Shown here: piece by piece, positions 14,915 through 23,797 of the stretch | Layout: each line of letters begins with the position of its first letter | Numbering within the stretch: position 1 is the stretch's first letter | Source: an uncultured Prevotellaceae bacterium | GTDB taxonomy: Bacteria; Bacteroidota; Bacteroidia; Bacteroidales; Bacteroidaceae | DNA length: 64,000 nucleotides | Direction of reading: 5' to 3' | Assembly: GCA_946186505.1 (NCBI GenBank) | Contig: CAMHNI010000002.1 | Span: forward strand, 1-64,000 | Program-made: the position numbers and the translations under genes | The notes under the pieces: model-generated | What the model was told of the DNA's origin: nothing | What the model saw: the letters and a program-made list of their open reading frames with translations, nothing else | Database searches by the model: none

Positions 14915-15817
14915 TTACTTTTTCCGTTGTTCTTCGTAAAACTCAGAGGGCGTTTGACCAGTCTCTTTCTTGAACAGGCGGGTAAAATGTTGTGGATACT
15001 CAAAGCCCAGTTCTTCAGCCACTTGGGCGATGCTTCTGCCACTGAGTATCAGGCTCTTCGCTCGCATGATGATAAAACTCCGGATGTAGTCTTTGGGACT
15101 CTCGTCAAGAGCGCCACGTACGATATCACCGAAATAGCCTGGTGACAGGCATAGTTCGCCGGCACAGTATTTCACGTTGGGCAGACCATCCGTTTTCTGC
15201 TTCCCCTTGGCGTAATAGTCGATAAGCACCTGCTGGAAACGGGCCAGGATGTCGCTGCTCCATGCTGTCTGTTCCTTAAACTGACGGGTATAGAAACGGC
15301 GACAATAGTCAAGAATCAGCAGGATATAGTCCCTGACGATGTTGTTCTGCTCGTTATCATGATTCTGAATCAGCTCGGCACGGATATTGGCCATCAGTCC
15401 CGCCAGGATATCCTTCTCATCGGTCGTCAGAATCAGAGCCTCGTTGACGTTATACGAGAAGAAGTGATAGTCCATCAGGCGACGTTCAATCTCCGAACCA
15501 CGGATAAACTCCGCATCGAACATCAACACCCAGCCGTGATACTGCCTGAGCGTACCGTCATCAGTCTTACCGCCAATCTGCCCAGGCGCATAGGCCAGCA
15601 GCGACCCCTCCTTCTCAATATAGGTTCCAATGCCATAGGTCAGATTCTCGGGAAACTCCTTCTGAAGGAACAAAGCATAGACATTGAAACGGTTCAGCGT
15701 GTGCCGTATCTCACCCACCTCGTCGTAGTGGATGATGGATACGTGAGGATGATAGACGGGGGCACCGATGTCCTGTGCGTAGTCGTTTACATTGTTTATC
15801 TGCAACTGAATTCTCAT
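14915..15817 (-). CDS. AraC-family transcriptional regulator
   Basis: This 300-residue regulator has an N-terminal cupin-like sensor (YHPHVSIIHYDEVGEIRHTL, FNVYALFLQKE) and a C-terminal AraC/XylS DNA-binding domain with two helix-turn-helix units (YCAGELCLSPGYFGDIVRGA and SIAQVAEELGFEYPQHFTRL), ending QTPSEFYEEQRKK. Its -7 box TATCTTTG lies at 15848-15841; the ATG at 15829 would leave almost no leader, so 15817 is preferred but both are possible. It is the only intact AraC gene of this type in the island and is the best candidate to bind the motif repeated at 3431, 3481, 10400 and 14883. The ligand is unknown. Confidence 0.88.
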   Translation of the reverse strand: MRIQLQINNVNDYAQDIGAPVYHPHVSIIHYDEVGEIRHTLNRFNVYALFLQKEFPENLTYGIGTYIEKEGSLLAYAPGQIGGKTDDGTLRQYHGWVLMFDAEFIRGSEIERRLMDYHFFSYNVNEALILTTDEKDILAGLMANIRAELIQNHDNEQNNIVRDYILLILDYCRRFYTRQFKEQTAWSSDILARFQQVLIDYYAKGKQKTDGLPNVKYCAGELCLSPGYFGDIVRGALDESPKDYIRSFIIMRAKSLILSGRSIAQVAEELGFEYPQHFTRLFKKETGQTPSEFYEEQRKK

Positions 15818-15888
15818 GTGACACAGCATTATTCAGTTGGCAAAGATACATTATTTTTCTGATTTACAGGTGATATGACCTGTTTTTT

Positions 15889-17415
15889 TTAACGTATTTG
15901 AAGAATGGTCTGCTTTGCCAGCTTGTGAAATGACTTCATGCGCTTCATCGTTGAGCGTACGGGCTGTACGTGCCATAACAGCAAAATCAACACAAAGGCA
16001 ACGCCGATGAGACAGGTAATGCCATAAAGTTGCTTGATGCTAACCAAGAGTGCTTGTGTGGGGTCGAGTCCGATGCCGCGAGACAGGTTCTCGGCCACGT
16101 GATGACGCATGCTATAGCCGTATACTCCGCCCATGAGTGAGCCCACGGGGCCATTACGGATAATGCCGCAGATGGTGAGGCCCATGAAGAAATGCTGGAA
16201 AGGCATGAGTTCTTCGAGATAGATAGTGAGCGAGGTAAAATAGATGGCAAAACCAATAGCTCTCAGCAGCGTGGGAAGATAGAGGCGCTCGAGGTTGAGC
16301 GTGGGCGAAACATAGAAGTACATCATCACCTGATAGGCTACCATACACAGACCGCCAATGGTGAGCAACGAGGTATACTTCTGTTTCAACTGCTTCATCC
16401 AGAACAGCGTGAAGAGGCACCCAATGGCATTGCCTATCCAACCTACCAACTGCAGAATGTTGGTGGTCATCCATCCCCAATGGAGTACACCGCTGGTGAG
16501 CGTGTTCTGCAGGACTTTAGGGGTAGAGTCGAGCCATTCAGTAATCACAAAGAGAACCAGCAGGGGCAGCAGATTCTTATAACGGAAAGCGGCCATCTCG
16601 ATGTAGGGATGACGAATGTGGCGGGCACGTCCGATGGTGATAAACAGTGTGATGAAAAATAGCACTACACCAATGCGCCACTGCAAGCCATCGGTCCAGT
16701 TGTAGTACTCACCATAGTTGAACAGCCAAACCAGTTCCAGAATACAACAGCTCCACAGAATGCAGCCCAGCCAGTCGATACTGATAAGCGGCATGGGCTT
16801 CATAAAACGGAAGGGCTTGGTGAGCGTGAAAACAATAAGCATAATCAGGAGCATGAGTCCGATGACCAGCCAGTTCATCATCTGCCAACTGAAATAATAG
16901 GTCACTACGCCAGCCACCCACGACTGCAGGAAAATATCGCCGATGACGATGATATACAGCAGGGGAAAGAATATCTTAAAGTCACGGCCTGGAGCCATCC
17001 ACAATTGTACATTCGATATGCACTCGAAGGTACCACAGAGCTTAAAGTAGCCTGCCAGAAAGGCCAGCACACAGAGCAGCGGCAAAAACGTGGTGTAGAG
17101 TGCCAACAGATTACAGGTAGCAATGACCAGCGCCGAAGTGAGCAGCAGGTTCTTGTTGGTGAAACGGAACTTGTAGCGGAAAAGGAACGGGAAGGGCATG
17201 TTGACTCCCACCACGTTACACAGACCGATGAACATCACGTCGTCGTGCATCAGCCCTGTGGTACCTGTAATCTGTGAGGCTGCCCCCAGATAGATACAAC
17301 CCGAGAGTTGGAACATCAGCGCCATCAGCACATAGATCCAAGGACGGATGGCTTTGGGGACCCATTCACGATACATCGGCATCGCAAACGGCCCCATGGG
17401 TATAGGACCTGCCAT
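15889..17415 (-). CDS. MFS drug-export permease (EmrB-like)
   Basis: This 508-residue integral membrane protein has about 14 hydrophobic helices, the count of the DHA2/EmrB branch of the major facilitator superfamily. It starts MAGPIPMGPFAMPMYREWVP before the first helix. The gene begins on the last base of the HlyD stop codon (TAATG), which implies translational coupling. Together with HlyD and TolC it would pump small toxic compounds out across both membranes. Conserved MFS motifs are weak, as is common for Bacteroidales members of this group, so the substrate cannot be predicted. Confidence 0.85.
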   Translation of the reverse strand: MAGPIPMGPFAMPMYREWVPKAIRPWIYVLMALMFQLSGCIYLGAASQITGTTGLMHDDVMFIGLCNVVGVNMPFPFLFRYKFRFTNKNLLLTSALVIATCNLLALYTTFLPLLCVLAFLAGYFKLCGTFECISNVQLWMAPGRDFKIFFPLLYIIVIGDIFLQSWVAGVVTYYFSWQMMNWLVIGLMLLIMLIVFTLTKPFRFMKPMPLISIDWLGCILWSCCILELVWLFNYGEYYNWTDGLQWRIGVVLFFITLFITIGRARHIRHPYIEMAAFRYKNLLPLLVLFVITEWLDSTPKVLQNTLTSGVLHWGWMTTNILQLVGWIGNAIGCLFTLFWMKQLKQKYTSLLTIGGLCMVAYQVMMYFYVSPTLNLERLYLPTLLRAIGFAIYFTSLTIYLEELMPFQHFFMGLTICGIIRNGPVGSLMGGVYGYSMRHHVAENLSRGIGLDPTQALLVSIKQLYGITCLIGVAFVLILLLWHVQPVRSTMKRMKSFHKLAKQTILQIR

Positions 17416-18452
17416 TAGTACATCACCTCCGTTTCTACATTGAGTCCTGCCAACAGCTTTTCAATGTCCTCGGGCTTGTTTTCTCCTGTCAGTCGGATGC
17501 GTACGGGCACACGCTGCTCTACCTTCACGAAGTTGCCTGTGGCGTTATCAACGGGAACCTGCGAGAAGGCAGAACCTGTACCGCCAGCAACAGACTCCAC
17601 CTCACCGATATAGGTCACGTCAGGGATGGCATCGGCTGTCACCTCAACCTTGTTGCCTGGAGCCACATGCTTCATCTGCGTCTCACGGTAGTTGGCTACC
17701 ACCCATACCTGCTGGTTGTCGACGATGCTGGCCAGTTGCTGTCCGGGCTGAACCAACTGTCCCTCATGGATATCCTTGCGACTCATCACACCGTCACAAG
17801 TAGCCACGATAACGGTATAGCTGAGGTTCAGACGAGCCAGATTGACGGCAGCCTCTGCCACGCTGGCACCAGCATGGGTCTGTGAGAGTCGCTGTTGTTG
17901 TTCGCTCACGACGAGTGCCGTAGACTGTTTCTGCTGTCCAGCCTGCTCATAGCGGGCCTTGGCTGCCTCGTAGCGGGCACGTGCATTGTCATACTGCTGA
18001 CGCGTCACGGCATCCTTCTCCAACAGGGCCTTGAAACGCTCGTAGTCAGCACGGGCATTCTCCATATTGACACGCGCTTCCTCGATGCCGGCAGCGGCCA
18101 CGCGCACATTGCTGGCCGTGGTATTCATGCCTGCACTTACGGCTGAAGCACCAGAACGCGAACCTTTCAGATTGGCCTCAGCCTGAGCCAGTGCCAACTG
18201 ATACTCCGCATCCTCGATAATGACCAGCGTGTCGCCCTTCTTCACCTGTTGATAGTCCTCAAAGCGTATCTCCTTGATGAAACCGCCCACACGGGCATTC
18301 AGCGGAGTGATATGTCGCCACACCTGTGCATCGTCGGTATACTCCACACGGCCCCAATGAATGAATCGGCTGCATACATAGCCCAGGGCCAACACCATTA
18401 CAGTAATCACTACAATGTTATATATTCTCTTGATATTCTTCTTGTTACTCAT
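17415..18452 (-). CDS. HlyD/EmrA-family membrane fusion protein
   Basis: This 345-residue periplasmic adaptor has a single N-terminal membrane helix (IYNIVVITVMVLALGYVC) followed by a split lipoyl domain (ARVGGFIKEIRFEDYQQVKK and VIVATCDGVMSRKDIHEG), a long coiled-coil hairpin rich in Ala, Glu and Arg (about residues 85-205) and a beta-barrel with VWVVANYRETQMKHVAPGNK. It bridges the inner-membrane permease and the TolC channel. Its order TolC, HlyD, MFS on one strand is the normal tripartite arrangement. Confidence 0.93.
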   Translation of the reverse strand: MSNKKNIKRIYNIVVITVMVLALGYVCSRFIHWGRVEYTDDAQVWRHITPLNARVGGFIKEIRFEDYQQVKKGDTLVIIEDAEYQLALAQAEANLKGSRSGASAVSAGMNTTASNVRVAAAGIEEARVNMENARADYERFKALLEKDAVTRQQYDNARARYEAAKARYEQAGQQKQSTALVVSEQQQRLSQTHAGASVAEAAVNLARLNLSYTVIVATCDGVMSRKDIHEGQLVQPGQQLASIVDNQQVWVVANYRETQMKHVAPGNKVEVTADAIPDVTYIGEVESVAGGTGSAFSQVPVDNATGNFVKVEQRVPVRIRLTGENKPEDIEKLLAGLNVETEVMY

Positions 18453-18471
18453 TTTTTCTTAAATATTTAAT

Positions 18472-18512
18472 TCTTCACTCTTCACTTTTCACTCTTCACT
18501 CTTCACTTTTCA
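18472..18512. repeat. Low-complexity CTTCACT tandem repeat
   Basis: Units of TTCACTCTTCACTTT repeat between the TolC and HlyD genes. A related TTCACTATTCACTATTAAC stretch lies in the TolC coding region near 19125-19150. The period is irregular and there are no spacers. Confidence 0.7.
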
Positions 18513-19841
18513 AATCGTTCCACTAATATATTTTATTTTGTAATAAGCATATACGATATTAATGCGTGCGTCAACCTCCTCCAGCTCAGCGTTCAGTCGG
18601 ATGTTGGAGGCATCGAGCATATCAGTAATCAGCGCCAACTGGTTCAGATAGCGGTCATTCACCACCTGGTAGTTCTGACGAGCCAGCTGCACACTCTTGC
18701 GCTGGGTGTCGAGGTCTGCGTAGGTCTGCTGATAGAGTGTCCATGCCTGCTGTACTTGGTTGTCCAGATTCTCAGCCACAACCTTCTGCTGCTCCAGACT
18801 TTGCTGTACGCCAGTCTTTGCCTGACTGACCTTTTTCTTAGACTTAAAAAGTGAACTGACATTGTAGCGCAATCCTACGCCTACGTACCAGTAATTGATG
18901 TTCTTGTCAATGGGAGGAATGTCGTAGGTGAACGGTCCGTTGAAGTTGTCGGCAGCCACTACTGCCAACTTCGGTAACAGCTCACTCTTAGCCAGCTTCA
19001 GCTGCTGTTCTGCCATCTTGGTGGAGAGTTCTGACTGCTCTATCTGTGGGCTATGTATCATAGCCTGATTCAATGAAGACTGAAGCGTTGAGAAAGATGC
19101 ATCTTTGGCGGTAGCAAATTTTTCACTATTCACTATTAACTCTTCACTTGGAACAATGACTACGTCTTGTTCCACGCCCAATGTGTTGCAGAGCTGATGA
19201 TTCAAGATGGCCTGTTGGTCTTTCAGCCGTCGCAATCCCAGTCTGAGTGTCTCCATCTGCAGCTCATAGCGCGTCACATCGTTCTTCAATGCCATACCCT
19301 GTTCCTGCTTGGCACGGATGTCGTCAATCAGTCGGCTGGTCAACGCGATGTTCTGTTCGTACACCAGCATGCGGTTTTGTATCTTGAAGAGGTCGAGATA
19401 CTGTCCTAAGGCCATGAAGCGCTGGGCGTTCGATGTCATCCGATGTCCTGTTGCCGCCATGTCGCGCTGCAACTCAGCCATCCTGATGCCTGCATTTACC
19501 GCACCACCGGCATAAACCACCTGTTGTGCTTCGAGTGCAAACGAGTTGCCGAAATGGGGCGACGAGAAACCCTGAGCATTTGTGAAGTCACGGTCCATCA
19601 CCACCACGTTGCCGTTATACGAGGCCGACAACGAGGCATTCACATCAGGCAGCCGCTGTGCGCGAGCCGCCTCTATTCCTTTCTGAGCAAATTCAACGCT
19701 TGTCTTCGTTTCCTGAAGAGTCTTGCTGTTGCTTTCCACTAAATCAAACAGTTCTGTAACTGTCATCGCGCGCTTCTCCTGGGCACTCGTTGGCATCACA
19801 CCAAGAACGGCCATCAGAAGCATAACGCTCCTAAAACTCAT
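18510..19841 (-). CDS. TolC-family outer-membrane efflux channel
   Basis: This 443-residue protein has a signal peptide (MSFRSVMLLMAVLGVMPTSAQ) and two repeats of the outer-membrane efflux protein family, with long helices rich in Gln and Ala (TVTELFDLVESNSKTLQE, VAENLDNQVQQAWTLYQQ). It forms the trimeric exit duct of the efflux system. The ATG at 19841 starts the signal peptide; 15 upstream in-frame codons from 19886 belong to the leader. The leader and first five codons have a diverged copy at 37551-37648, fused to another gene fragment. Confidence 0.93.
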   Translation of the reverse strand: MSFRSVMLLMAVLGVMPTSAQEKRAMTVTELFDLVESNSKTLQETKTSVEFAQKGIEAARAQRLPDVNASLSASYNGNVVVMDRDFTNAQGFSSPHFGNSFALEAQQVVYAGGAVNAGIRMAELQRDMAATGHRMTSNAQRFMALGQYLDLFKIQNRMLVYEQNIALTSRLIDDIRAKQEQGMALKNDVTRYELQMETLRLGLRRLKDQQAILNHQLCNTLGVEQDVVIVPSEELIVNSEKFATAKDASFSTLQSSLNQAMIHSPQIEQSELSTKMAEQQLKLAKSELLPKLAVVAADNFNGPFTYDIPPIDKNINYWYVGVGLRYNVSSLFKSKKKVSQAKTGVQQSLEQQKVVAENLDNQVQQAWTLYQQTYADLDTQRKSVQLARQNYQVVNDRYLNQLALITDMLDASNIRLNAELEEVDARINIVYAYYKIKYISGTI

Positions 19842-19931
19842 AAAAAAACAATAAAAATGAGGGCTGATTTTTATCGGCAGTAACACGAAAAACGATATGC
19901 ATTACTACTTGGTCGTTGCCTTTTGACGCTG

Positions 19932-19980
19932 CAAAGGTACGAATTTTTTCGCTAAGTTGTAACCTATAGAGGCTCAACTT
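19932..19980 (-). promoter_or_regulatory. Promoter of the efflux operon
   Basis: The -7 box TACCTTTG reads leftwards at 19939-19932. Just upstream, AAGTTG (19944-19949) and CAACTT (19975-19980) form an inverted pair that could be an operator. About 90 bases of leader lie between the box and the ATG. Confidence 0.55.
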
Positions 19981-20023
19981 TTAAGAATAATTAACCATTT
20001 TCGATACCACATCACATACTTTT

Positions 20024-20081
20024 GGTATGAGAAATACCTTTTGGGTGGGATTGTGCTAATTTTGGGAACTCCTTACCTTTG
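20024..20081 (+). promoter_or_regulatory. Promoter with GGTAT-N5-ATACC box for the sulfite/siroheme operon
   Basis: GGTAT-GAGAA-ATACC occupies 20024-20038 and the -7 box TACCTTTG occupies 20074-20081; the gap matches the one at 10444-10501 exactly. A TTG at 20051-20053 is a possible -33 element. Confidence 0.75.
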
Positions 20082-20106
20082 CAGCCGCAAACAAATTAAA
20101 GAGTTT

Positions 20107-22470
20107 ATGTATATTATCCCAGAGAGTCTGACAACAGACATACAGTATAATCAACGGCTAATTGAGCAGTTTAAACAAGGAGAAATCAGTGGTGCACAGT
20201 TGAAGTCTAACCGTGTGCCAATGGGTATCTACGAACAGCGACAGGACGGTCACTACATGTTACGTATACGCTGTACAGGCGGCCTTATCACACCACGACA
20301 ACTGCGACGTGTGGCTGAGGTTGGCCAACAGGTTAATTGTTCACACATTCATATCACCACACGTCAAGAGGTGCAGATACATGATGTCAGCATCGACCAA
20401 GCTACAGCGGCATTACTTTCACTAAAGGAAGAAGGCCTGGCTACTCAAGGCGGTGGTGGTAATACTGTGCGCAATATGCTGGTAAACGAACAGGGGGGTA
20501 TCAGTAACCGTCAAGTGTTCGACCCGTATCCATACGCTATTGGCCTGACAACACGCCTGATAGCCGAGAAAGACTCTTGGTCGATGCCACGCAAACTGAA
20601 GATCGCCTTCGATATCAATGAAGAGGATGCCAACTTCGCGTTGGTGGCCGATTTGGGTCTGATTCCCGTCATCAAGGACGGCCAGCGTGGTTTCCGGGTA
20701 CTTTTGGGGGGCAGCGTGGCCAGCAATCCCCATAAGGGATGGCAGGTGTTCGACTTCCTGCCAGAAAAGGATCTTTTCCGTGCTGCCAAGGCTGCCAAGA
20801 ACTTCTTCAACCTGAATGGTAATAGAAAGAACAGGCATAAGGCGCGCATAAGATACATATTCTATAAGAACGGTGAGGAAGAAACCAAGCGGCTCTACTT
20901 CGAGGAGTACAACAAACTTGTCGGTGATGCATCGCTCGACTTCGAACCAGCCGTACTGCCGTTTGAGTATAAGACGCCTACGTTCGCTCCTGTTGTTGAT
21001 GAGAGTGAATCCTTTAAGAGTTGGAAGAAGAGGTATGCCCAACGCCAGACTGAGGGTAATGGCTTTGCCATCATCATTCCCTTCCTGCACGGCAATACAT
21101 CGCCCGAGATCTTTGCCAAGATAGCAGATTTCCTGGAGGCATTTGGCAACGACGTCATCCGCTTTACACCGCGCCAGAATATGCAACTGCGCAACATTCC
21201 CGAGGCTTATCTGCCTACCGTCTACCAGTTCTTCCGTGAATTGGGATTCTCGCTTGACGTACCTGTCATCCTCAACAACCTGACTTCTTGCACGGGTGCC
21301 GATACCTGCCGTCTGGGCATCTGTCTGCCAAAGGGACTGGTAAAAGGTATTCGTAGAAAGCTGGAGAAGAGCGGACTGGACCTCGATCAGCTGCCCAATC
21401 AGAAAATCAACATCAACGGCTGCTCGAACTCCTGCGCACAGAATGCCTGGTCAGACCTGGGCTTCAGCGGACGCATAGGAAGGGTAGAAGACCATCCCTA
21501 CCCTGCCTATACGGTCTGGGCAAGAGTGAACGGAAAAACGGAGCTGGCAGAGGCCATCGGCTATCTGGCTGCCAAGGACATCCCGTCGTTCGTCGTAGAC
21601 TATTTGGGACATTACCTGCAAGTGAAAGACCAATATGAAAGCTATGATGCCTTTGTACGCACTGAGGGTACGAAGGTCATCAAAGAAGCGATTGGACATT
21701 ATGAGGATGTCCCTTCGTTCGATGAAGACAAGAACTACTTCTTTGACTGGGGAGCCGACGAAGTGTTTTCGCTGACCAGTCATGGTCAGGCAGAATGCTC
21801 GGCAGGATTGTTCGATATCATTGAGCTTGACCAGGCCACCATCAAAGAAAAACAAGCTGCTTTAGCCCTGCCTGGTGCAGATGAAGATAAGTTGCTGCGT
21901 GACATCGTGTTCTCTGCTTCACGAATGCTGCTCGTCACTCGAGGTGCCGATCCGAGGACAGACGATGAGGTCTATGCAAACTTTGAAGAACTCTTTATCG
22001 GTGCCGGCATCGTCTCAGCCGATTTTAAGGCTGTTGTCGAGAAAGCCCGTCATGGTGAGCCTTTGACGGAAGACAAAGAACAGGTAGAGGCTTTGGCTGC
22101 AAAGGTTAATGAACTCTATGCCTCGATGGACGATTCGCTGCAGTTTAAAGCCTCCCCCAACCCCTCCAAAGGAGGGGATGTTGAATTGCAAAGAGTGGCA
22201 GGATTTCATCCAGGTAATCAAACACCCCCTCCTTCGGAGGGGCTTGGGGAGGCTCTTAAGCGGGATTTCCGAGGCGTAGCTTGTCCGATGAATTTCGTAA
22301 AGACAAAGATTGAATTGTCGGGCATGCAGAGCGGACAGCTGCTTGAGATCCTGCTGGATGATGGGCAGCCCATACAGAACGTACCAGGCAGCGTGCGACA
22401 GGAAGGTCACGAAGTGCTGTCGACGGTTAAGGTTGACAACTACTGGAAGGTGTTGATTAAAAAGAAATAA
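20107..22470 (+). CDS. Sulfite reductase (siroheme, 4Fe-4S) fused to a TusA-like domain
   Basis: This 787-residue cytoplasmic enzyme reduces sulfite to sulfide with six electrons. Residues 1-560 hold two ferredoxin-like half domains (THITTRQEVQIHDVS, FTPRQNMQLRNIP) and the cluster cysteines TSCTGADTCRLGIC (C-x5-C) and NGCSNSCAQNAW (C-x3-C). A helical region follows, then about 35 residues rich in Pro, Ser and Gly encoded by repeat P2, and finally a TusA/SirA domain of about 70 residues with the motif GVACPMNFVKTKIEL, whose Cys would carry sulfur. The start at 20107 fits the first conserved residues; upstream codons lie over the -7 box. It leads the siroheme and sulfate operon, so it is expected to work in assimilation. 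Nitrite reduction is the main alternative. Confidence 0.88.
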   Translation: MYIIPESLTTDIQYNQRLIEQFKQGEISGAQLKSNRVPMGIYEQRQDGHYMLRIRCTGGLITPRQLRRVAEVGQQVNCSHIHITTRQEVQIHDVSIDQATAALLSLKEEGLATQGGGGNTVRNMLVNEQGGISNRQVFDPYPYAIGLTTRLIAEKDSWSMPRKLKIAFDINEEDANFALVADLGLIPVIKDGQRGFRVLLGGSVASNPHKGWQVFDFLPEKDLFRAAKAAKNFFNLNGNRKNRHKARIRYIFYKNGEEETKRLYFEEYNKLVGDASLDFEPAVLPFEYKTPTFAPVVDESESFKSWKKRYAQRQTEGNGFAIIIPFLHGNTSPEIFAKIADFLEAFGNDVIRFTPRQNMQLRNIPEAYLPTVYQFFRELGFSLDVPVILNNLTSCTGADTCRLGICLPKGLVKGIRRKLEKSGLDLDQLPNQKININGCSNSCAQNAWSDLGFSGRIGRVEDHPYPAYTVWARVNGKTELAEAIGYLAAKDIPSFVVDYLGHYLQVKDQYESYDAFVRTEGTKVIKEAIGHYEDVPSFDEDKNYFFDWGADEVFSLTSHGQAECSAGLFDIIELDQATIKEKQAALALPGADEDKLLRDIVFSASRMLLVTRGADPRTDDEVYANFEELFIGAGIVSADFKAVVEKARHGEPLTEDKEQVEALAAKVNELYASMDDSLQFKASPNPSKGGDVELQRVAGFHPGNQTPPPSEGLGEALKRDFRGVACPMNFVKTKIELSGMQSGQLLEILLDDGQPIQNVPGSVRQEGHEVLSTVKVDNYWKVLIKKK
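22150..22253 (+). repeat. Inverted-repeat element P2 inside the sulfite reductase gene
   Basis: Arms GCCTCCCCCAACCCCTCC and GGGGCTTGGGGAGGC bound a 104-bp element with a private interior. It encodes a Pro/Ser/Gly linker between the reductase and TusA domains, in the same frame and orientation as at 13384-13481. Confidence 0.85.
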
Positions 22471-22926
22471 ATGGAGTTTCTGCCCATCAACATACGCATC
22501 AGTGATGCCCGGATCCTGATTGTCGGTGGTGGCCGGGTCGCTACGCACAAGGCAACGATACTCAGTAGGTTCACGGAACGTGTCACTGTCATTGCCCCGC
22601 AGGTAAGTGACGGCATCAAAGCCCTGCCTTTCCAATGGAAGGAACGTGACTTCACAGAAGCCGACCTGGATGGTGTGACGCTGCTCTTTGTATGTACGGG
22701 TGACCACCCATTGAATCACTATATTCATTCGTTGGCCCGGTTGCGCGGCATCCTGACCAGCGTCTGCGACTCACCAGCCGAATGTGACTTTACCTCACCG
22801 GCTATCTATCGCGATGGCGATTTGACGGTTAGCGTCGCATCTGACGGGAAGAATGTAAGACGTAGTATCAGAGTAAGAGACAGGATAAAAGAAGCTGTAG
22901 AACATGATAGCATACAAATCGATTAA
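22471..22926 (+). CDS. Precorrin-2 dehydrogenase / sirohydrochlorin ferrochelatase (Met8-like)
   Basis: This 151-residue protein matches the N-terminal half of siroheme synthase: MEFLPINIRISDARILIVGG and GRVATHKATIL form the NAD-binding loop, LLFVCTGDHPLNHYIH and VCDSPAECDFTSPAIYRDGD carry the conserved Asp and substrate-pocket residues. It oxidises precorrin-2 and probably inserts iron to give siroheme. It is shorter than the usual 200 residues because the dimerisation tail is reduced. Its ATG follows the sulfite reductase stop with no gap, and its end overlaps hemA by 23 bases, so enzyme and cofactor supply are produced together. Confidence 0.88.
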   Translation: MEFLPINIRISDARILIVGGGRVATHKATILSRFTERVTVIAPQVSDGIKALPFQWKERDFTEADLDGVTLLFVCTGDHPLNHYIHSLARLRGILTSVCDSPAECDFTSPAIYRDGDLTVSVASDGKNVRRSIRVRDRIKEAVEHDSIQID

Positions 22927-23797
22927 CCAACAGAATACGTCGTTAGAGGCCCGCGAGGCTTACTTTCACGGACTGCATGTAGAGGAAGGCGCAGTGTTGC
23001 TCCAGACTTGCAACCGTGTAGAGTTGTACTACGGCGAAGGCGATGTGCCCGACGATGTGGCTCGCCATCTGTTCCGTGTGACCGCAGGTCTGGAATCGGC
23101 CTTGATCGGCGAACGGGCTGTGCAAGGACAGGTGAAAGACAGTTACCAGCAGGCGCAGCTCAAATATCGACTATCAGCAGAGATGCATAAACTCTTCAGC
23201 TGTGCCTTGGAAGTAGGAAAGCGTGTACGCACAGAGACCGAGATTTCTCAGGGGGCTGTCAGCCACTCACTGGCCGCTATCGAAATCATACAACAAGAGC
23301 ACGTGGACCTGAGCCGTAGCCGCATCACCATTATCGGTGTCAACAAGCTAACGGCTGATATACTGAAATTTTTGAAGAACAAAGGGGCAAGCATGGTGTT
23401 TCTGGCCAACCGGAGTCAGATCAAGGCGCATCAACTGGCTGACCCGTTGGGCATCAGCGTCTTTGAGTTACACGACAAGAATCAGTTCCTGGCCGACACC
23501 GATATCCTCATCAGCGCCACCTCTGCTCCACATGCATTAATTTATGGTACAGACATTCCGGCAAACAAGTCTTTGCTGGCCATTGACTTAGCTTTCCCAC
23601 GTGACGTAGATGCCAGTGTCGGAACACTGCCCAACGTCAAGCTCTACAACATCCGTGACGTGGAGCAACGGGTCCGTGAAAACATCTCTGTTCGCCAGAG
23701 TGAGGTGGTGCGGGCAGAAGCTATCATTGAAGAAGAAATTGCTGAGTTGCAGGACATCCTACGCAGGCGTAAACAATACATCAGACAAGCAGTATGA
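22904..23797 (+). CDS. hemA: Short glutamyl-tRNA reductase (HemA)
   Basis: This 297-residue protein reduces glutamyl-tRNA to glutamate-1-semialdehyde. The catalytic segment LLQTCNRVELYYGEG has the nucleophilic Cys, and GLESALIGERAVQGQVKDSY is the tRNA/substrate-binding signature. The NADPH domain begins ITIIGVNKLTADILKFL, where the usual G-A-G-x-M glycine motif is degenerate. The protein stops after the connecting helix (RRRKQYIRQAV), so the roughly 100-residue dimerisation domain of typical HemA (about 415 residues) is missing. It overlaps the Met8-like gene by 23 bases and the next gene by four. Function is supported by the adjacent HemL, its obligate partner. Confidence 0.87.
   Translation: MIAYKSINQQNTSLEAREAYFHGLHVEEGAVLLQTCNRVELYYGEGDVPDDVARHLFRVTAGLESALIGERAVQGQVKDSYQQAQLKYRLSAEMHKLFSCALEVGKRVRTETEISQGAVSHSLAAIEIIQQEHVDLSRSRITIIGVNKLTADILKFLKNKGASMVFLANRSQIKAHQLADPLGISVFELHDKNQFLADTDILISATSAPHALIYGTDIPANKSLLAIDLAFPRDVDASVGTLPNVKLYNIRDVEQRVRENISVRQSEVVRAEAIIEEEIAELQDILRRRKQYIRQAV

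Noticed and set aside
15867..15890. ACAGGT/ACCTGT hairpin with a T-run considered as the efflux-operon terminator
   Set aside because: The T-run is on the plus strand while the operon is on the minus strand, and no plus-strand gene ends there.
18472..18512. Tandem repeat considered as a CRISPR array
   Set aside because: Units are 7 to 15 bases, irregular and without spacers, and no cas gene is present.
20422..21186. Open frame of 254 codons on the minus strand
   Set aside because: It lies wholly opposite the sulfite reductase gene, which has clear family motifs, and shows no recognisable domain.
22015..22728. Open frame of 237 codons on the minus strand
   Set aside because: It crosses the P2 element, the TusA domain and the Met8-like gene in antisense; the repeat arms simply read open on both strands.
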